The translations under genes and the position numbers were made by a program. The notes under the pieces are model-generated. The model was not told the DNA's origin. It searched no databases and worked only from the letters and a program-made list of their open reading frames with translations. 64,000 bases of DNA. Origin: Tabrizicola_A aquatica. Its GTDB lineage: Bacteria > Pseudomonadota > Alphaproteobacteria > Rhodobacterales > Rhodobacteraceae. Each line of letters opens with the position of its first letter. Position 1 is the first letter of the stretch. Shown here one piece after another: positions 25,726-34,475 of the stretch. The DNA is taken from NCBI GenBank assembly GCA_965194375.1, contig CBDAEL010000002.1, one strand, 5' to 3'.

Positions 25726-26961
25726 ATGGATAGCTCCGCGACCGCGATTACCCGACCTAACTATATGGACAAGTTTCGCTGCATTGGCGGTGCATGCGAA
25801 GACAGTTGCTGCGCGGGGTGGCGTGTCGTTTTTGATAAGCGGACGACGCAAACATACCTGAATGCAAAAGATCCAGAGATCCGCGAAATCGCAATAAAGT
25901 CGATCAAGAAGATCAAAACAGATCGGTCATCTCAAAACCATTCATTCATTCAGATGAACCCGCAAACCGGCGCATGTCCATTTCTACAGACCGATAAGTT
26001 GTGCATGGTCCAAGGGAAAATGGGAGAAAAGTCACTTTCTAAGACTTGTACCACTTACCCGCGTCATGCAGGCAGCGTTTCCGGGCGCACAGTTGAAGTT
26101 GCAACTTTATCCTGTCCTGAAGCAGCACGACTTTGCCTGCTCGATACAGAGGCCATGAAGATCGGCAAGGGCAAACTTTCCTCGATCAACATGCTATCTC
26201 TATCTGAAATCCCAGAACACTTCAGCTCACTTTCATACTTACACCAGACAGCATTGGAGATGCTTGAGGATGAACGTGTCTCGTTCATGGAGTTCGTGCT
26301 CGTCTACGGATCGACATTGAACATTCTACGAAAGAGGCCCGAGACGGCGTTTAGTGAGGAGCGCCGGTTCGATGAAATGCAGGAAATCATCAAGCTCATT
26401 CGCACAAGTCTCGGCAATACGCATGAGAGTGCCGCAAGAACCCGAGCCGCCACACAGTTCCAACTGGCAAAAGTATTGCCAATTCTTGTTCGGCACTCAC
26501 GAAATGGGCTAAGAAACCTGAGGTTTCAGAAGAGCTTCCTTGATGCGTTGAATGGAATTTTGCCGGATCCCAACGATATTGATGGGGCAGTCGACCGGTA
26601 TAGAAAAACCATAAAGGATCTCTCTTCATCAGAACGCAAACTTCTCCATTCAGCGTTAAGAAACTACATCTTGAACGATTTAGTGAACAACTCTGCTCTC
26701 TACACAAGGTCGCCAAGCGCTGCACTGCAGGGCCTACAGGCAGTCATAGTAAGGTTGTCAATTTTTGTCATTCAGTTGGTTGGCGCAAAGCTATCTGTCG
26801 AAGATTGCGATATTCAAGAACGACTGCCATTGATTGTTTCGAGTACGGCGCGCGTGTTCGAGCACAATTCCTTGCTGATGTCTGAGATCACAAACTACTT
26901 GGACCAGATTGAAGATAAGTCCGTCGCCGTTCTTGGCCTAATTGTACCGCAGTTAGAATGA
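25726..26961 (+). CDS. fliB: FliB-type flagellin lysine N-methylase
   Basis: A 411-aa protein of the FliB family, which methylates lysines on flagellin. Visible signs are the N-terminal YMDKFRCIGGACEDSCCAGW (four Cys clustered, residues about 12-30, probable metal or Fe-S site), then ACPFLQTDKLCMVQ and LSKTCTTYPR with more conserved Cys. The ATG at 25726 is chosen because GGAGGA lies 5 bp before it and the sigma-54 promoter fits that start; the longer frame reaches into the promoter. It converges with fliC, its likely substrate gene. By eye the gene is richer in A/T than its neighbours, which suggests later acquisition. Confidence 0.87.
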   Translation: MDSSATAITRPNYMDKFRCIGGACEDSCCAGWRVVFDKRTTQTYLNAKDPEIREIAIKSIKKIKTDRSSQNHSFIQMNPQTGACPFLQTDKLCMVQGKMGEKSLSKTCTTYPRHAGSVSGRTVEVATLSCPEAARLCLLDTEAMKIGKGKLSSINMLSLSEIPEHFSSLSYLHQTALEMLEDERVSFMEFVLVYGSTLNILRKRPETAFSEERRFDEMQEIIKLIRTSLGNTHESAARTRAATQFQLAKVLPILVRHSRNGLRNLRFQKSFLDALNGILPDPNDIDGAVDRYRKTIKDLSSSERKLLHSALRNYILNDLVNNSALYTRSPSAALQGLQAVIVRLSIFVIQLVGAKLSVEDCDIQERLPLIVSSTARVFEHNSLLMSEITNYLDQIEDKSVAVLGLIVPQLE

Positions 26962-26990
26962 AAAAGGCCCCGATTTCTCGGGACCTTTGA
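26961..26990. terminator. Bidirectional terminator between fliB and fliC
   Basis: Stem AAAGG-CCCGA pairs with TCGGG-CCTTT around the loop TTTC, with one C/A mismatch. An A-run before it gives a T-run on the minus strand. It directly follows the fliB stop and lies 20 bp after the fliC stop, so it serves both convergent genes. Confidence 0.8.
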
Positions 26991-27009
26991 CACAGCGCTG
27001 TATGCCGGA

Positions 27010-27870
27010 TTACCGTTGGAGTAGAGACAGCACACCCTGCTTCGACGCATTCGCTTGAGCTAGCATCGCTGTTGATGCCTGTTGTAGGATTTGCGACTTG
27101 GCCATGTTTGTACTTTCAGCCGCGAAATCTGCATCTTCGATACGAGAGCGACCTGCCTCAAGGTTGACCGAGATATTTGTCAGATTGTTGATTGTGTGGT
27201 CGAGGCGATTTGACACTGCACCAAGCTGACTACGTTGTTTGTTGACAGATGCAATCGCAGTATCAAGTGCTGTGATAGATGCGAGGCTTTGTGCCGCAGT
27301 ACCAACCTTGATAGTAGCGGCATCAACCTTCACCGCATCAGCGCCAAGAGCGGTGCTGCTGATTTTCTTGATCGTGACTTCAATCTGGTCAGATGCCGCC
27401 GTGTCGCCAGCACCAATGTGGAACTTGAACTTGCCTGTGGTGCCACCTGTCTCATCAAGCAACTGCGTGTTTGCCCAAGTTGTGACAGCGCCAATGCGGT
27501 CAATTTCAGCTGTTAGCGCAGTAAGTTCATCCTGGATGGCGGTCCTATCAGCAGCCAGGTTGGTATCGTTCGCTGCTTGAACAGACAGCTCCCGCATGCG
27601 CTGCAAGATGTTCACAACTTCGTCATGCGCGCCTTCGGCGGTGTCGATCATCGCCTGGGCGTCCGCAGCATTGCGGATCGCTTGGTTGGTGCCACGAATT
27701 TCCGACGTCATACGCGACGCGATCGCCACGCCAGCCGCATCGTCCGCAGCAGTGTTGATGCGCTTGCCAGTCGACAGTCGCTCCATCGACGTTTCCATCG
27801 ACTTGTTCACGCCAGACGCAGCAGCAGACGCCATCAGCGCGCCAATGTTGGTGTTGATTTGCAGTGCCAT
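27010..27870 (-). CDS. fliC: FliC flagellin
   Basis: The filament protein, 286 aa, a short flagellin with little variable domain. The N-terminus (MALQINTNIGALMASAAASG, then MERLSTGKRINTAADDAAGVAIA) and the C-terminus (LEAGRSRIEDADFAAESTNM, then ILQQASTAMLAQANASKQG) are canonical. The centre (about residues 150-200) contains several Lys residues that could be FliB targets. It is monocistronic: a sigma-28 element lies 77 bp upstream and a hairpin follows. It is the only complete flagellin gene in the window; fliD is not present here. Confidence 0.97.
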   Translation of the reverse strand: MALQINTNIGALMASAAASGVNKSMETSMERLSTGKRINTAADDAAGVAIASRMTSEIRGTNQAIRNAADAQAMIDTAEGAHDEVVNILQRMRELSVQAANDTNLAADRTAIQDELTALTAEIDRIGAVTTWANTQLLDETGGTTGKFKFHIGAGDTAASDQIEVTIKKISSTALGADAVKVDAATIKVGTAAQSLASITALDTAIASVNKQRSQLGAVSNRLDHTINNLTNISVNLEAGRSRIEDADFAAESTNMAKSQILQQASTAMLAQANASKQGVLSLLQR

Positions 27871-27946
27871 TTTTCAGCCCTTTCACAGATCTGGGGTTCA
27901 CCCGTTCCGGTTTCTCTCATCGCGCCCCACCAGACGCTCATCAAGG

Positions 27947-27972
27947 TAAACGGCGCATTCTGGAAAAGTTTA
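27947..27972 (-). promoter_or_regulatory. Sigma-28 (FliA) promoter of fliC
   Basis: The minus strand reads TAAACTTT, 10 nt, GCCGTTTA. The consensus is TAAAGTTT-N11-GCCGATAA, so spacing is one base short and two bases differ. Predicted start near 27940 gives a leader of about 70 nt. The rest of the gap to rpoN (27973-28211) is A/T-rich with no further element I can name. Confidence 0.7.
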
Positions 27973-28211
27973 ATCCTATGGGGTGATAATCTTGAGAAAG
28001 GCGAAAACGAGACTGCCAGCGAGAATCTTGCCACCTGCAACCAGGCTGCATGACGGGTTTCTGACAGAACGGTTTGGATCTCTGATTTCTGACGATTCCA
28101 AATATTTAACAAGGCCTTAAACCGTCAATTACCTGACGCACACCTGTCAAACAGAAAATTAGGAAAAGGGCGCTTTCGCTGCCAAACTGCCTGCAGCACA
28201 CGGGGGTTTGC

Positions 28212-29663
28212 ATGAAATTAGCGGGGGCACATCAACTTCGGCAGAAGCAATCTGTCGTGATTACAGCTCAGCTGCAGCAAGCGATCAGCCTGCTGACGAT
28301 GACAAATATTGAACTGAGCGCCTATCTCGAGAGCCAAGCAGAAGAGAACCCGTTTCTGGATTGCGACCCCGCAGTTGAGACAACCGCCGAACTGCCAGCG
28401 GCTGTCGAAGCGGTCGATATGACAAAAGGCGAAACCGCAGCCGATGGCCCTATCCGCGATAGCGACTATGACAATCAGTTTGAAACCGGTGTGATTGAGG
28501 TTGGCCGCGGAACCAAACTCGGCCCACGGGATGATGACGGTTTTGATCCGCTTAGTCTGCAAGCCACCGAAGACCCCTCGCTGTACGCCCACCTGACCGC
28601 CGAGATGTTGAAAATCGGTTTTTCCGCAGAAGACAGGCTAATCGCGCAACGCTTGATCGAAGCTGTCGAGCTGTCAGGCTGGCTTGGCCAGAAAGTTGCG
28701 GACATCGCGGCAATTCTTATGGTTGCAGTGGACCACGTCGAGCGAGTTCTCGCGCAGTTGCAAGAGATTGAGCCGGCGGGCCTGTTCGCGCGCGACCTGC
28801 GTGATTGTCTGCGCCTGCAGGCACGAGATCGCGGCATGTTAAAACCCGACTTCATTGTGCTGCTCGACAATCTATCGCTTTTGGCCGATGGCGATCTTAA
28901 ACGCCTTCGCAAGCTTGCCAATGTCACGCCTGAGCGTATGTCAGAAATGCTGCGGCAACTGCGCGCGCTTGACCCAAAACCCGGAACACGATTTGCCGGG
29001 CGCTCAGATCCGATCCAACCCCCTGACTTGATTGTGACACGCGCACCCGACGGTTGGAAGGTTGAACTCAATCACTCAACACTACCGGCGATCCGCGTGC
29101 ACAAGGGCTATGCAAAACAGATGATGCAAACCGGCAGACGCGATCTGCCGTCTGCAAATTTCATCACAGAGCGAATTGCAAGTGCGCGCTGGCTGGACCG
29201 TGCCATTGCACAACGCAATGACACAACGCTCCGCGTCGGCGCCGCAATCGTGCAGCAGCAACAAGACTTCTTTGAACGTGGCGTGGCATTCCTGAAACCA
29301 CTGGTTCTGAGAGATGTCGCTGACGCAATTGCTATGCACGAATCTACAATTAGCCGGGTTACAGCCAATCTCATGATGGCAACTCCTCAGGGCACCTTCC
29401 GTCTCAAGGACTTCTTCTCTGCCGCGATCACAGCAGATGGGAATGAAGATGGAGAAGCTGCGACCGCAATCCGGCACAAGCTGAAGAAGTTGATCGACAG
29501 CGAGGCTATCGGAAATCCGCTATCCGACGACACTCTGGTTAAAATGCTCGGCGGAACGGGGATACGAATTGCACGTCGAACCGTCGCGAAATACCGCGAG
29601 AAGCTGAACATCCCGTCCTCTTTTGAACGCAAACGCCAAGCGACCCTGTCCGGAATGCTTTAA
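28212..29663 (+). CDS. rpoN: RpoN, sigma-54 factor (flagellar copy)
   Basis: A complete 483-aa sigma-54 factor. Region I is at the N-terminus (QSVVITAQLQQAISLLTMTN, Gln-rich), region II is acidic, the core-binding part follows, and the C-terminal RpoN box is present as ARRTVAKYRE (about residues 455-464). Unlike other sigma factors it needs an AAA+ activator such as FleT. Several Rhodobacter species carry multiple rpoN genes, one devoted to flagella; placement inside this cluster and the many sigma-54 elements here make this the flagellar one. Its stop overlaps the stop of the convergent gene to the right by a few bases. Confidence 0.96.
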   Translation: MKLAGAHQLRQKQSVVITAQLQQAISLLTMTNIELSAYLESQAEENPFLDCDPAVETTAELPAAVEAVDMTKGETAADGPIRDSDYDNQFETGVIEVGRGTKLGPRDDDGFDPLSLQATEDPSLYAHLTAEMLKIGFSAEDRLIAQRLIEAVELSGWLGQKVADIAAILMVAVDHVERVLAQLQEIEPAGLFARDLRDCLRLQARDRGMLKPDFIVLLDNLSLLADGDLKRLRKLANVTPERMSEMLRQLRALDPKPGTRFAGRSDPIQPPDLIVTRAPDGWKVELNHSTLPAIRVHKGYAKQMMQTGRRDLPSANFITERIASARWLDRAIAQRNDTTLRVGAAIVQQQQDFFERGVAFLKPLVLRDVADAIAMHESTISRVTANLMMATPQGTFRLKDFFSAAITADGNEDGEAATAIRHKLKKLIDSEAIGNPLSDDTLVKMLGGTGIRIARRTVAKYREKLNIPSSFERKRQATLSGML

Positions 29664-30004
29664 CCGCACGCCAGTTCACGCAGCAAGGTTTGGTGTGCCA
29701 TTGGCGAACGATCAATGCAGGCGCGCAATTGTTCGGCACAGAACACGCGCAATCGCGTCGGGCCATGTGCGACCCCCAGACTGGACCATTGGCCATGTGA
29801 GAGTAAGTCGTCCATTCCGATCAATTGCCCACTCACCATAGATCGTGAGCTTCGCTGGCCGAATGGCGAGAAGGTCAAAATGTTCCCCTTCTCAATCAGG
29901 AAGATCGAACTGATTGGCGAACCAGGCAGGAACAAAACCTCGCCGTGAACAAGCGCTAACTGATCCAGATGAATGATCGCATCGTGGCGCAAAGCCTTGG
30001 TCAT
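29660..30004 (-). CDS. Small cyclic-nucleotide-binding-like protein B
   Basis: A 114-aa protein made almost entirely of one CRP/cNMP-type beta-roll domain: VHGEVLFLPGSPISSIFLIEKGNIL followed by a hydrophobic strand and VSGQLIGMDDLL. The Arg/Ser pair of the cyclic-nucleotide cassette (RSSRSMVSG) is near but not canonical, and there is no helix-turn-helix. The ATG at 30004 overlaps the stop of the preceding gene (ATGA), so the two are translationally coupled; the longer frame to 30067 lies inside that gene. It is last in the minus-strand flagellar array. Function unknown; it may be a sensor or structural partner of its neighbour. Confidence 0.65.
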   Translation of the reverse strand: MTKALRHDAIIHLDQLALVHGEVLFLPGSPISSIFLIEKGNILTFSPFGQRSSRSMVSGQLIGMDDLLSHGQWSSLGVAHGPTRLRVFCAEQLRACIDRSPMAHQTLLRELACG

Positions 30005-30393
30005 GATCGGCCATCCGCAACGCGCGCCGCCAGTCTCTCGATCGAGATGGTTCGGGCCAATAGCCATGTCAAGGAAGACTGACTCGTAAGGTGATCGCGG
30101 AAGTCTTCTCGAGGTATCACCAAAACCCGAGAGGGCAACTTCGCGACGATCAGATCTTGATATTGATCAGCGGCGAAGAATTCTATCGGTTGGAGGATGC
30201 TTCCGCGGGCATAGGTGCGTCGGCAGATCGGGTCATAAACACGACCATGCAAGACGATTAACAATCGATCCGTCGCCACTTCGCGAGACAGCACAATCTG
30301 ACCTGGGCGATAGTCTTGTTGCAGATAGACGTCCAATGGGAGGCTGTTAACTAGGTCAAAAAACAACGCAGGCCCTCCCTCTCTCCCAGTCAA
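30001..30393 (-). CDS. Small cyclic-nucleotide-binding-like protein A
   Basis: A protein of up to 130 aa with a cNMP-type beta-roll pattern (YRPGQIVLSREVATDRLLIVLHGRV, then YARGSILQPIEFFAADQYQDLIVAKLPSRVLVIP) and a short C-terminal helix, but no DNA-binding domain. The longest frame opens with TTG at 30393; a TTG at 30366 with GGGAGGG before it is a good alternative (121 aa). It overlaps protein B by 4 bp. The PGE motif and phosphate-binding Arg of true cAMP receptors are not evident, so ligand binding is uncertain. Confidence 0.65.
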   Translation of the reverse strand: MTGREGGPALFFDLVNSLPLDVYLQQDYRPGQIVLSREVATDRLLIVLHGRVYDPICRRTYARGSILQPIEFFAADQYQDLIVAKLPSRVLVIPREDFRDHLTSQSSLTWLLARTISIERLAARVADGRS

Positions 30394-30427
30394 AACGACG
30401 GAAGCAAGAAAACCTTTAGCCGAAGAA

Positions 30428-31243
30428 CTACGTTTTCCGCGTTACTGCCGCATCAGACTGGAGCTTCTTCTTCCGACGCCTGACTTTCTCTCCTGAGAAA
30501 CGCAAATCAGCATCAAACTGGCGGGCGATCGCCCGTGCGTCCATCTCCGACGTTGCCGCGAGAACCATCCAAAAGTATTTCTCTTCAAACAGTTGGTACG
30601 ATCGAAGCAAGTTGAACTGAGCCTGCTTCGTGTACACGCACACCAAAATGTAAACAGCGATAAAGAGAAGCCAGTGGGTCAGTAACGTGATTGAGTAGAT
30701 CAAGATGACACCAATCATCGGATAAACAAGCCGATGGTTCAGCATCCACAGCAATGGCGCGATACTCGCTAACGGATCTTCCTTGAGCTGATGCAAACCA
30801 GCGTTGCGGTAGATATCTTTGAAAACTTCGAAGTTCAGATATGTTTCCTTCGGCTCAAAGTTCAGTGACTGAAATTCATCAACTATCTTCAAGCTCTCGT
30901 CCGCCGATGAAAAGTCATAGCGAGCAACCAAGGGCTGATCAAACATCAGGTTAAAAAAGGTTCCTTCACGCCAGAATGTAAGGAGGAAAGACGAGACTCT
31001 CTCGTTATACTCGTCCTCCTCCGAGCTTTCATCGACCTGATCCTCACCAGAAAAAACGGTCCGCAGCTGAGTTGCATCACCAGCGAACATGTTTCCGTCC
31101 ACAGCGACGAGTACATCACCCTGCTTCAATCGAAACGCACGGGCCTGACGGCCAAGGCCGGTCTTTTGCAGTTTTAGGAACTGCGGCATCGTTCTGGCCT
31201 GCAGGTCCTCGTCTTGTGGCTGTGCATCATCCATTGCAGTCAT
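30428..31243 (-). CDS. Membrane protein with PDZ-like N-terminus, unknown function
   Basis: A 271-aa protein 3 bp downstream of the MotF candidate. Residues ~20-65 look like a PDZ fold (GLGRQARAFRLKQGDVLVAVDGNMF). A charged region follows (SSEEDEYNE). A pair of membrane helices lies at about 175-215 (RLVYPMIGVILIYSITLLTH, then LLFIAVYILVCVY), and the C-terminus is strongly basic (RRRKKK). No signal peptide precedes the PDZ-like part, so that domain is probably cytoplasmic. Position after flhB and motF suggests a flagellar motor or placement role. I do not know a named family. Start could also be the ATG at 31234. Confidence 0.65.
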   Translation of the reverse strand: MTAMDDAQPQDEDLQARTMPQFLKLQKTGLGRQARAFRLKQGDVLVAVDGNMFAGDATQLRTVFSGEDQVDESSEEDEYNERVSSFLLTFWREGTFFNLMFDQPLVARYDFSSADESLKIVDEFQSLNFEPKETYLNFEVFKDIYRNAGLHQLKEDPLASIAPLLWMLNHRLVYPMIGVILIYSITLLTHWLLFIAVYILVCVYTKQAQFNLLRSYQLFEEKYFWMVLAATSEMDARAIARQFDADLRFSGEKVRRRKKKLQSDAAVTRKT

Positions 31244-31246
31244 GCA

Positions 31247-32080
31247 TCATGGAAATTTGATCATGTCATCAGTGGGATTGGCGGGAGCGGAGTTCGCTTT
31301 TTGCTTGGGCTTAGTTGCAGCCGCGCTAGAAGGTTGCTTCTGCGGTTTCATGCCGTTGATTTTTGCGGTGATCTCAGCCTGCGTTAGCAAAATCTTCTGA
31401 AGTGACGCAATGATTTCCTCAACCTGCGCTTGCTTTAGGCCTGGAACCGGCGCCGCAGCATCGGCAGCGCCTGACCCCGCAGTACCGCCCATGAGAGAGA
31501 GGATCTGAGCCGAAGTCTGGGTCAGGTCTGTCAGCATCTGATCGCCAGCCTTGGTCTGCGTTGCGATACCGGTATTCACCTCGTCAACAACAGATCGACT
31601 GAATTGCGATACCGAATTTACAAGCTGCTCCTCTAATGCGGCCAATTTCGCATTGAGATCAGACTGATTGCCAGAGACCTTCTCATCAAGCCCTGTAACC
31701 GCTTGAGCGGTTGAACCAGCAGTAGCAGATATCTCGCCAAGCTTGCCGGTCATATCCTCAACAGAGGATAAAGCCGCTGTCAGCTTATCAACATTCTCAG
31801 CAAATATTACCAAGGCTTCCAGTGAAGTGTTGTTGGCCGTTTCCATGCCAGAGAGTGTCTTGTAATAAATGACCGATGCCCCCAACAAGGACACCACCGC
31901 ACCCGCTAACGCGCTCGCGAAGACAATGGTGACTTTCCGATAGACCCGCTTCATATCTTCCCTGACGACACCATTCTCGACCCTGATCCGATCGAACTCG
32001 CTTGCGGCGCTGGTCGCCATGTCAGCGGCATCAAGCGCAATCTTGATGCTGTCTTCCACATTTGTGGTCATCTCACTCAT
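31247..32080 (-). CDS. MotF candidate: bitopic coiled-coil membrane protein
   Basis: A 277-aa protein with a cytoplasmic N-terminal ~55 residues, one membrane helix at about 57-80 (VTIVFASALAGAVVSLLGASVIYY), and a long periplasmic part rich in heptad-like Leu/Val/Ala repeats (residues ~85-215). A Pro/Ala/Lys-rich tail follows. R. sphaeroides MotF is a bitopic protein encoded downstream of flhB and needed for rotation; topology and place match, but I cannot align them here. The ATG at 32080 follows GGAG, and a sigma-54 promoter lies 63 bp upstream. Function is inferred, so no symbol is assigned. Confidence 0.6.
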   Translation of the reverse strand: MSEMTTNVEDSIKIALDAADMATSAASEFDRIRVENGVVREDMKRVYRKVTIVFASALAGAVVSLLGASVIYYKTLSGMETANNTSLEALVIFAENVDKLTAALSSVEDMTGKLGEISATAGSTAQAVTGLDEKVSGNQSDLNAKLAALEEQLVNSVSQFSRSVVDEVNTGIATQTKAGDQMLTDLTQTSAQILSLMGGTAGSGAADAAAPVPGLKQAQVEEIIASLQKILLTQAEITAKINGMKPQKQPSSAAATKPKQKANSAPANPTDDMIKFP

Positions 32081-32142
32081 GTTCTGGCTCCGGGTGCCCG
32101 AGAGGGAACTTGTTTTTTCAAGGGCACATGCTGACGATATGC

Positions 32143-32159
32143 AGCACAATTCGTGCCAA
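32143..32159 (-). promoter_or_regulatory. Sigma-54 promoter of the motF-like unit
   Basis: Minus-strand TTGGCACGAATTGTGCT has a perfect -24 box and GG-N10-GC spacing; the -12 box is GTGC instead of TTGC. Predicted start near 32132, about 52 nt before the ATG at 32080. It lies in a 203-bp gap after the small membrane protein gene, which is otherwise A/T-rich and empty. Confidence 0.7.
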
Positions 32160-32283
32160 CAATCGTGAGTGAACTAAAACTTACAAACATTCCCAATCCA
32201 TATTCCTACAGAGCATTGCCTAAACAAGGCGCGGCATCATCCGAACTGTGTTCGACACTCTCAGCAGCTTTGGTTGGCAATCG

Positions 32284-32505
32284 TCACAGCTTCTTTCGAA
32301 GAAGGTTGGCGAGAATATCTGCAATCACAAACCGAAACGCGGCAATGATGCACAGCGCTCCAGATGCAGAGAGTCCAAATGTGCGAAAGCTAAATTCGGA
32401 GCTCTGATCTCCCAGCGCTTGGAAGACAAGCCAAAGCCCGAAGCAGAAGAACACAACCGACGAGATCATATCGCCCGTTGAACGTTTGGCCGAGTGTTTT
32501 GCCAT
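32284..32505 (-). CDS. Small two-helix membrane protein downstream of flhB
   Basis: A 73-aa protein with a basic N-terminus (MAKHSAKRSTGD) and two predicted membrane helices (ISSVVFFCFGLWLVFQALG and LSASGALCIIAAFRFVIADIL), ending in RKKL. The ATG at 32505 lies right next to the flhB stop, implying translational coupling. I recognise no family. Size and topology are reminiscent of small accessory membrane proteins, but nothing more specific can be said. Confidence 0.62.
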   Translation of the reverse strand: MAKHSAKRSTGDMISSVVFFCFGLWLVFQALGDQSSEFSFRTFGLSASGALCIIAAFRFVIADILANLLRKKL

Positions 32506-32506
32506 G

Positions 32507-33661
32507 TTATCGCTCCGCCTGAGCTGCTGGACGTCCATCTTCGGTAAACATCAAATCCACGGGAACATCTACATCCGGCTCCGAAACAGCCTCACCGCGA
32601 TCTAGTCGATAAATGTAAGCAAGCACCGTCGCAACTGCGCTGTAGAGCCGATCATTAATCTCTTGGCCAATATCACCGGTAAAATAAATTGCTCGTGCAA
32701 GCAACGGGCTACGGAAGACGGTAATGCCGGCTTGCTGACCCTTCTCGATAATCTTCTCTGCAAGCCTTCCACGCCCCATAGCAATGATTTTTGGTGCACC
32801 CTTGTCACCTGGTGCATACCGTAGCGCGACAGCAAAGTGAGTTGGGTTGGTGATAATCGCGGTCGCTTGGTCAATGTCATTCAGTGCAGCGGCTGCCTTT
32901 GCTGTTCGTCTGCTGGCCTCAATCTGAATGCGTCGAATTCGAGCCTTCACCTCCGGCGAGCCTTCAGAGTCTTTGTTTTCATCCTTAAGATCCTGAATAC
33001 TCATGCGAAGTTTATTGATGTGTGTGTAATGGGAGTAGGCATAGTCAAGCGCGGCGATGCATGCCAGAACCACAAGAAGTGAGCTCACCAAAAGGACCAA
33101 GTCACCCGTGATCTGCAGGATCGTCCAGTCGAGTGAGGCGTGAACCAAATCCAGCGTCTTGGGCAAGACTTGCCAAATCAAGAACGCACTTGCGCCCCCC
33201 AATGCGCCAACTTTCAAGACTGCTTTGACAAGCTCAACCAGCCCATGAACTGAGAACATCCGCTTGAGTCCTGCGAAGGGGTCAATTCGACTGGCCTTGA
33301 ACTCCAGATTTTTAGGAACGAAGTGAAGGCCACCAACGGCTGTTTGCGTGGCGAATGTCACCACCAAAATTGGAACCGCAACAACCAGAGAGAGGATTAG
33401 GAAGTCGGAGAGCGCGGACGTTATGTTCTGAAGTATCTGATCCTGCAGGTCTTCTGCGGACGAAAGCATGAAGTAGCCACGCCAGATATCAAGCAGGCTT
33501 GGCATCACGGCTCCAAGCCCGAGCACAAAAATGAGGCCAGTTATCAGTGAGGTGAAAACAAACATCTCTTTGGAAGATAGGACTTGTCCATCTTCGAGCG
33601 CCTTTTCAATGCGCCGCTGAGACGGTTCCTCTGTCTTTTCTTGGCTATCGTCCTCAGCCAC
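32507..33661 (-). CDS. flhB: FlhB, export gate switch protein
   Basis: FlhB controls the switch of the flagellar export gate from rod/hook to filament substrates. The N-terminal half has four membrane segments. The cytoplasmic C-terminal domain contains the self-cleavage motif NPTH (Asn272) in IITNPTHFAVALRY. The conserved start EDDSQEKTEEPSQRRIEKA fits. I choose GTG at 33661 because AGGAGG precedes it; it overlaps the end of fliR. The product is 384 aa with a slightly extended acidic tail. Confidence 0.95.
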   Translation of the reverse strand: MAEDDSQEKTEEPSQRRIEKALEDGQVLSSKEMFVFTSLITGLIFVLGLGAVMPSLLDIWRGYFMLSSAEDLQDQILQNITSALSDFLILSLVVAVPILVVTFATQTAVGGLHFVPKNLEFKASRIDPFAGLKRMFSVHGLVELVKAVLKVGALGGASAFLIWQVLPKTLDLVHASLDWTILQITGDLVLLVSSLLVVLACIAALDYAYSHYTHINKLRMSIQDLKDENKDSEGSPEVKARIRRIQIEASRRTAKAAAALNDIDQATAIITNPTHFAVALRYAPGDKGAPKIIAMGRGRLAEKIIEKGQQAGITVFRSPLLARAIYFTGDIGQEINDRLYSAVATVLAYIYRLDRGEAVSEPDVDVPVDLMFTEDGRPAAQAER

Positions 33662-34475
33662 CCTTAGCCTCCTGCAGCAAGACACTTAATCCAAGCAAAA
33701 TTTGCTCCGCCAGATCTACGAATGCAGCCCCCAAATGGGGCACTGATAGGAACAGGATCAGGAACACCGAAACGAGCGTTATGGGAAAGCCAAACGAGAA
33801 TAGATTCAACGTAGGAGCCGATCTTGTGATGATACCAATAGCGATGTTTAGGAGCGTCATCAGCGAAACAATTGGGAGCATGATCTTTGTTGCCGATATC
33901 AGCATGTCACGCATTGCCCAACTTCCTGCATCGAACAACGCAGCCAGATTCACATCCGCGCCGATTGGCAGCGCCTCATAGCTTTGGATAATCGCGACCA
34001 ACGCGACCAGATGACCATTCACCGATAGGAAGACGGCGGTCAGAAACATTGAAAGGATCTGAGAAATGACGGGCGTAGCGCCGCCTGAATTCGGATCGAC
34101 TTGGGTGGCGAATGAGAGGCCCGAAGTCGCAGATATCTGCTCGCCTGCGAGCACGACAGATGAAAAAAGAACTGTCATGGTCATTCCGGCGCACAGCCCA
34201 ATCAAGATCTCTTGCATGATAAGCGATACGATCGACAGATCGTTCATCTCGCTAAGTTGAGGTGCCGCCACGCGACCCATCAACGAGAAGGTGATCGCGC
34301 AAGTCGCAACAATCCGCACTGTAACCACCACACTTCGAGCGCCAAAAAACGGTGCCGAAAGTAGAAATGCCCCAATCCGAAGTGACAGGATCATGAACTG
34401 CAGAGCCAGGTCATACAGACCCTGAATGTTCACGCCCGGAAGACCACCTTCTGACATAGCACCAAGCAAGGTCAT
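33654..34475 (-). CDS. fliR: FliR, export gate membrane protein
   Basis: FliR is part of the FliP-FliQ-FliR export channel. The 273-aa protein has about six hydrophobic helices and the family patterns FGARSVVVTVRIVATCAITF and ILIGLCAGMTMTVLFSSVVLAGEQI. Start ATG overlaps the fliQ stop (ATGA), and the 3' end overlaps the flhB GTG start. Order fliO-P-Q-R-flhB is standard. Confidence 0.95.
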   Translation of the reverse strand: MTLLGAMSEGGLPGVNIQGLYDLALQFMILSLRIGAFLLSAPFFGARSVVVTVRIVATCAITFSLMGRVAAPQLSEMNDLSIVSLIMQEILIGLCAGMTMTVLFSSVVLAGEQISATSGLSFATQVDPNSGGATPVISQILSMFLTAVFLSVNGHLVALVAIIQSYEALPIGADVNLAALFDAGSWAMRDMLISATKIMLPIVSLMTLLNIAIGIITRSAPTLNLFSFGFPITLVSVFLILFLSVPHLGAAFVDLAEQILLGLSVLLQEAKGG

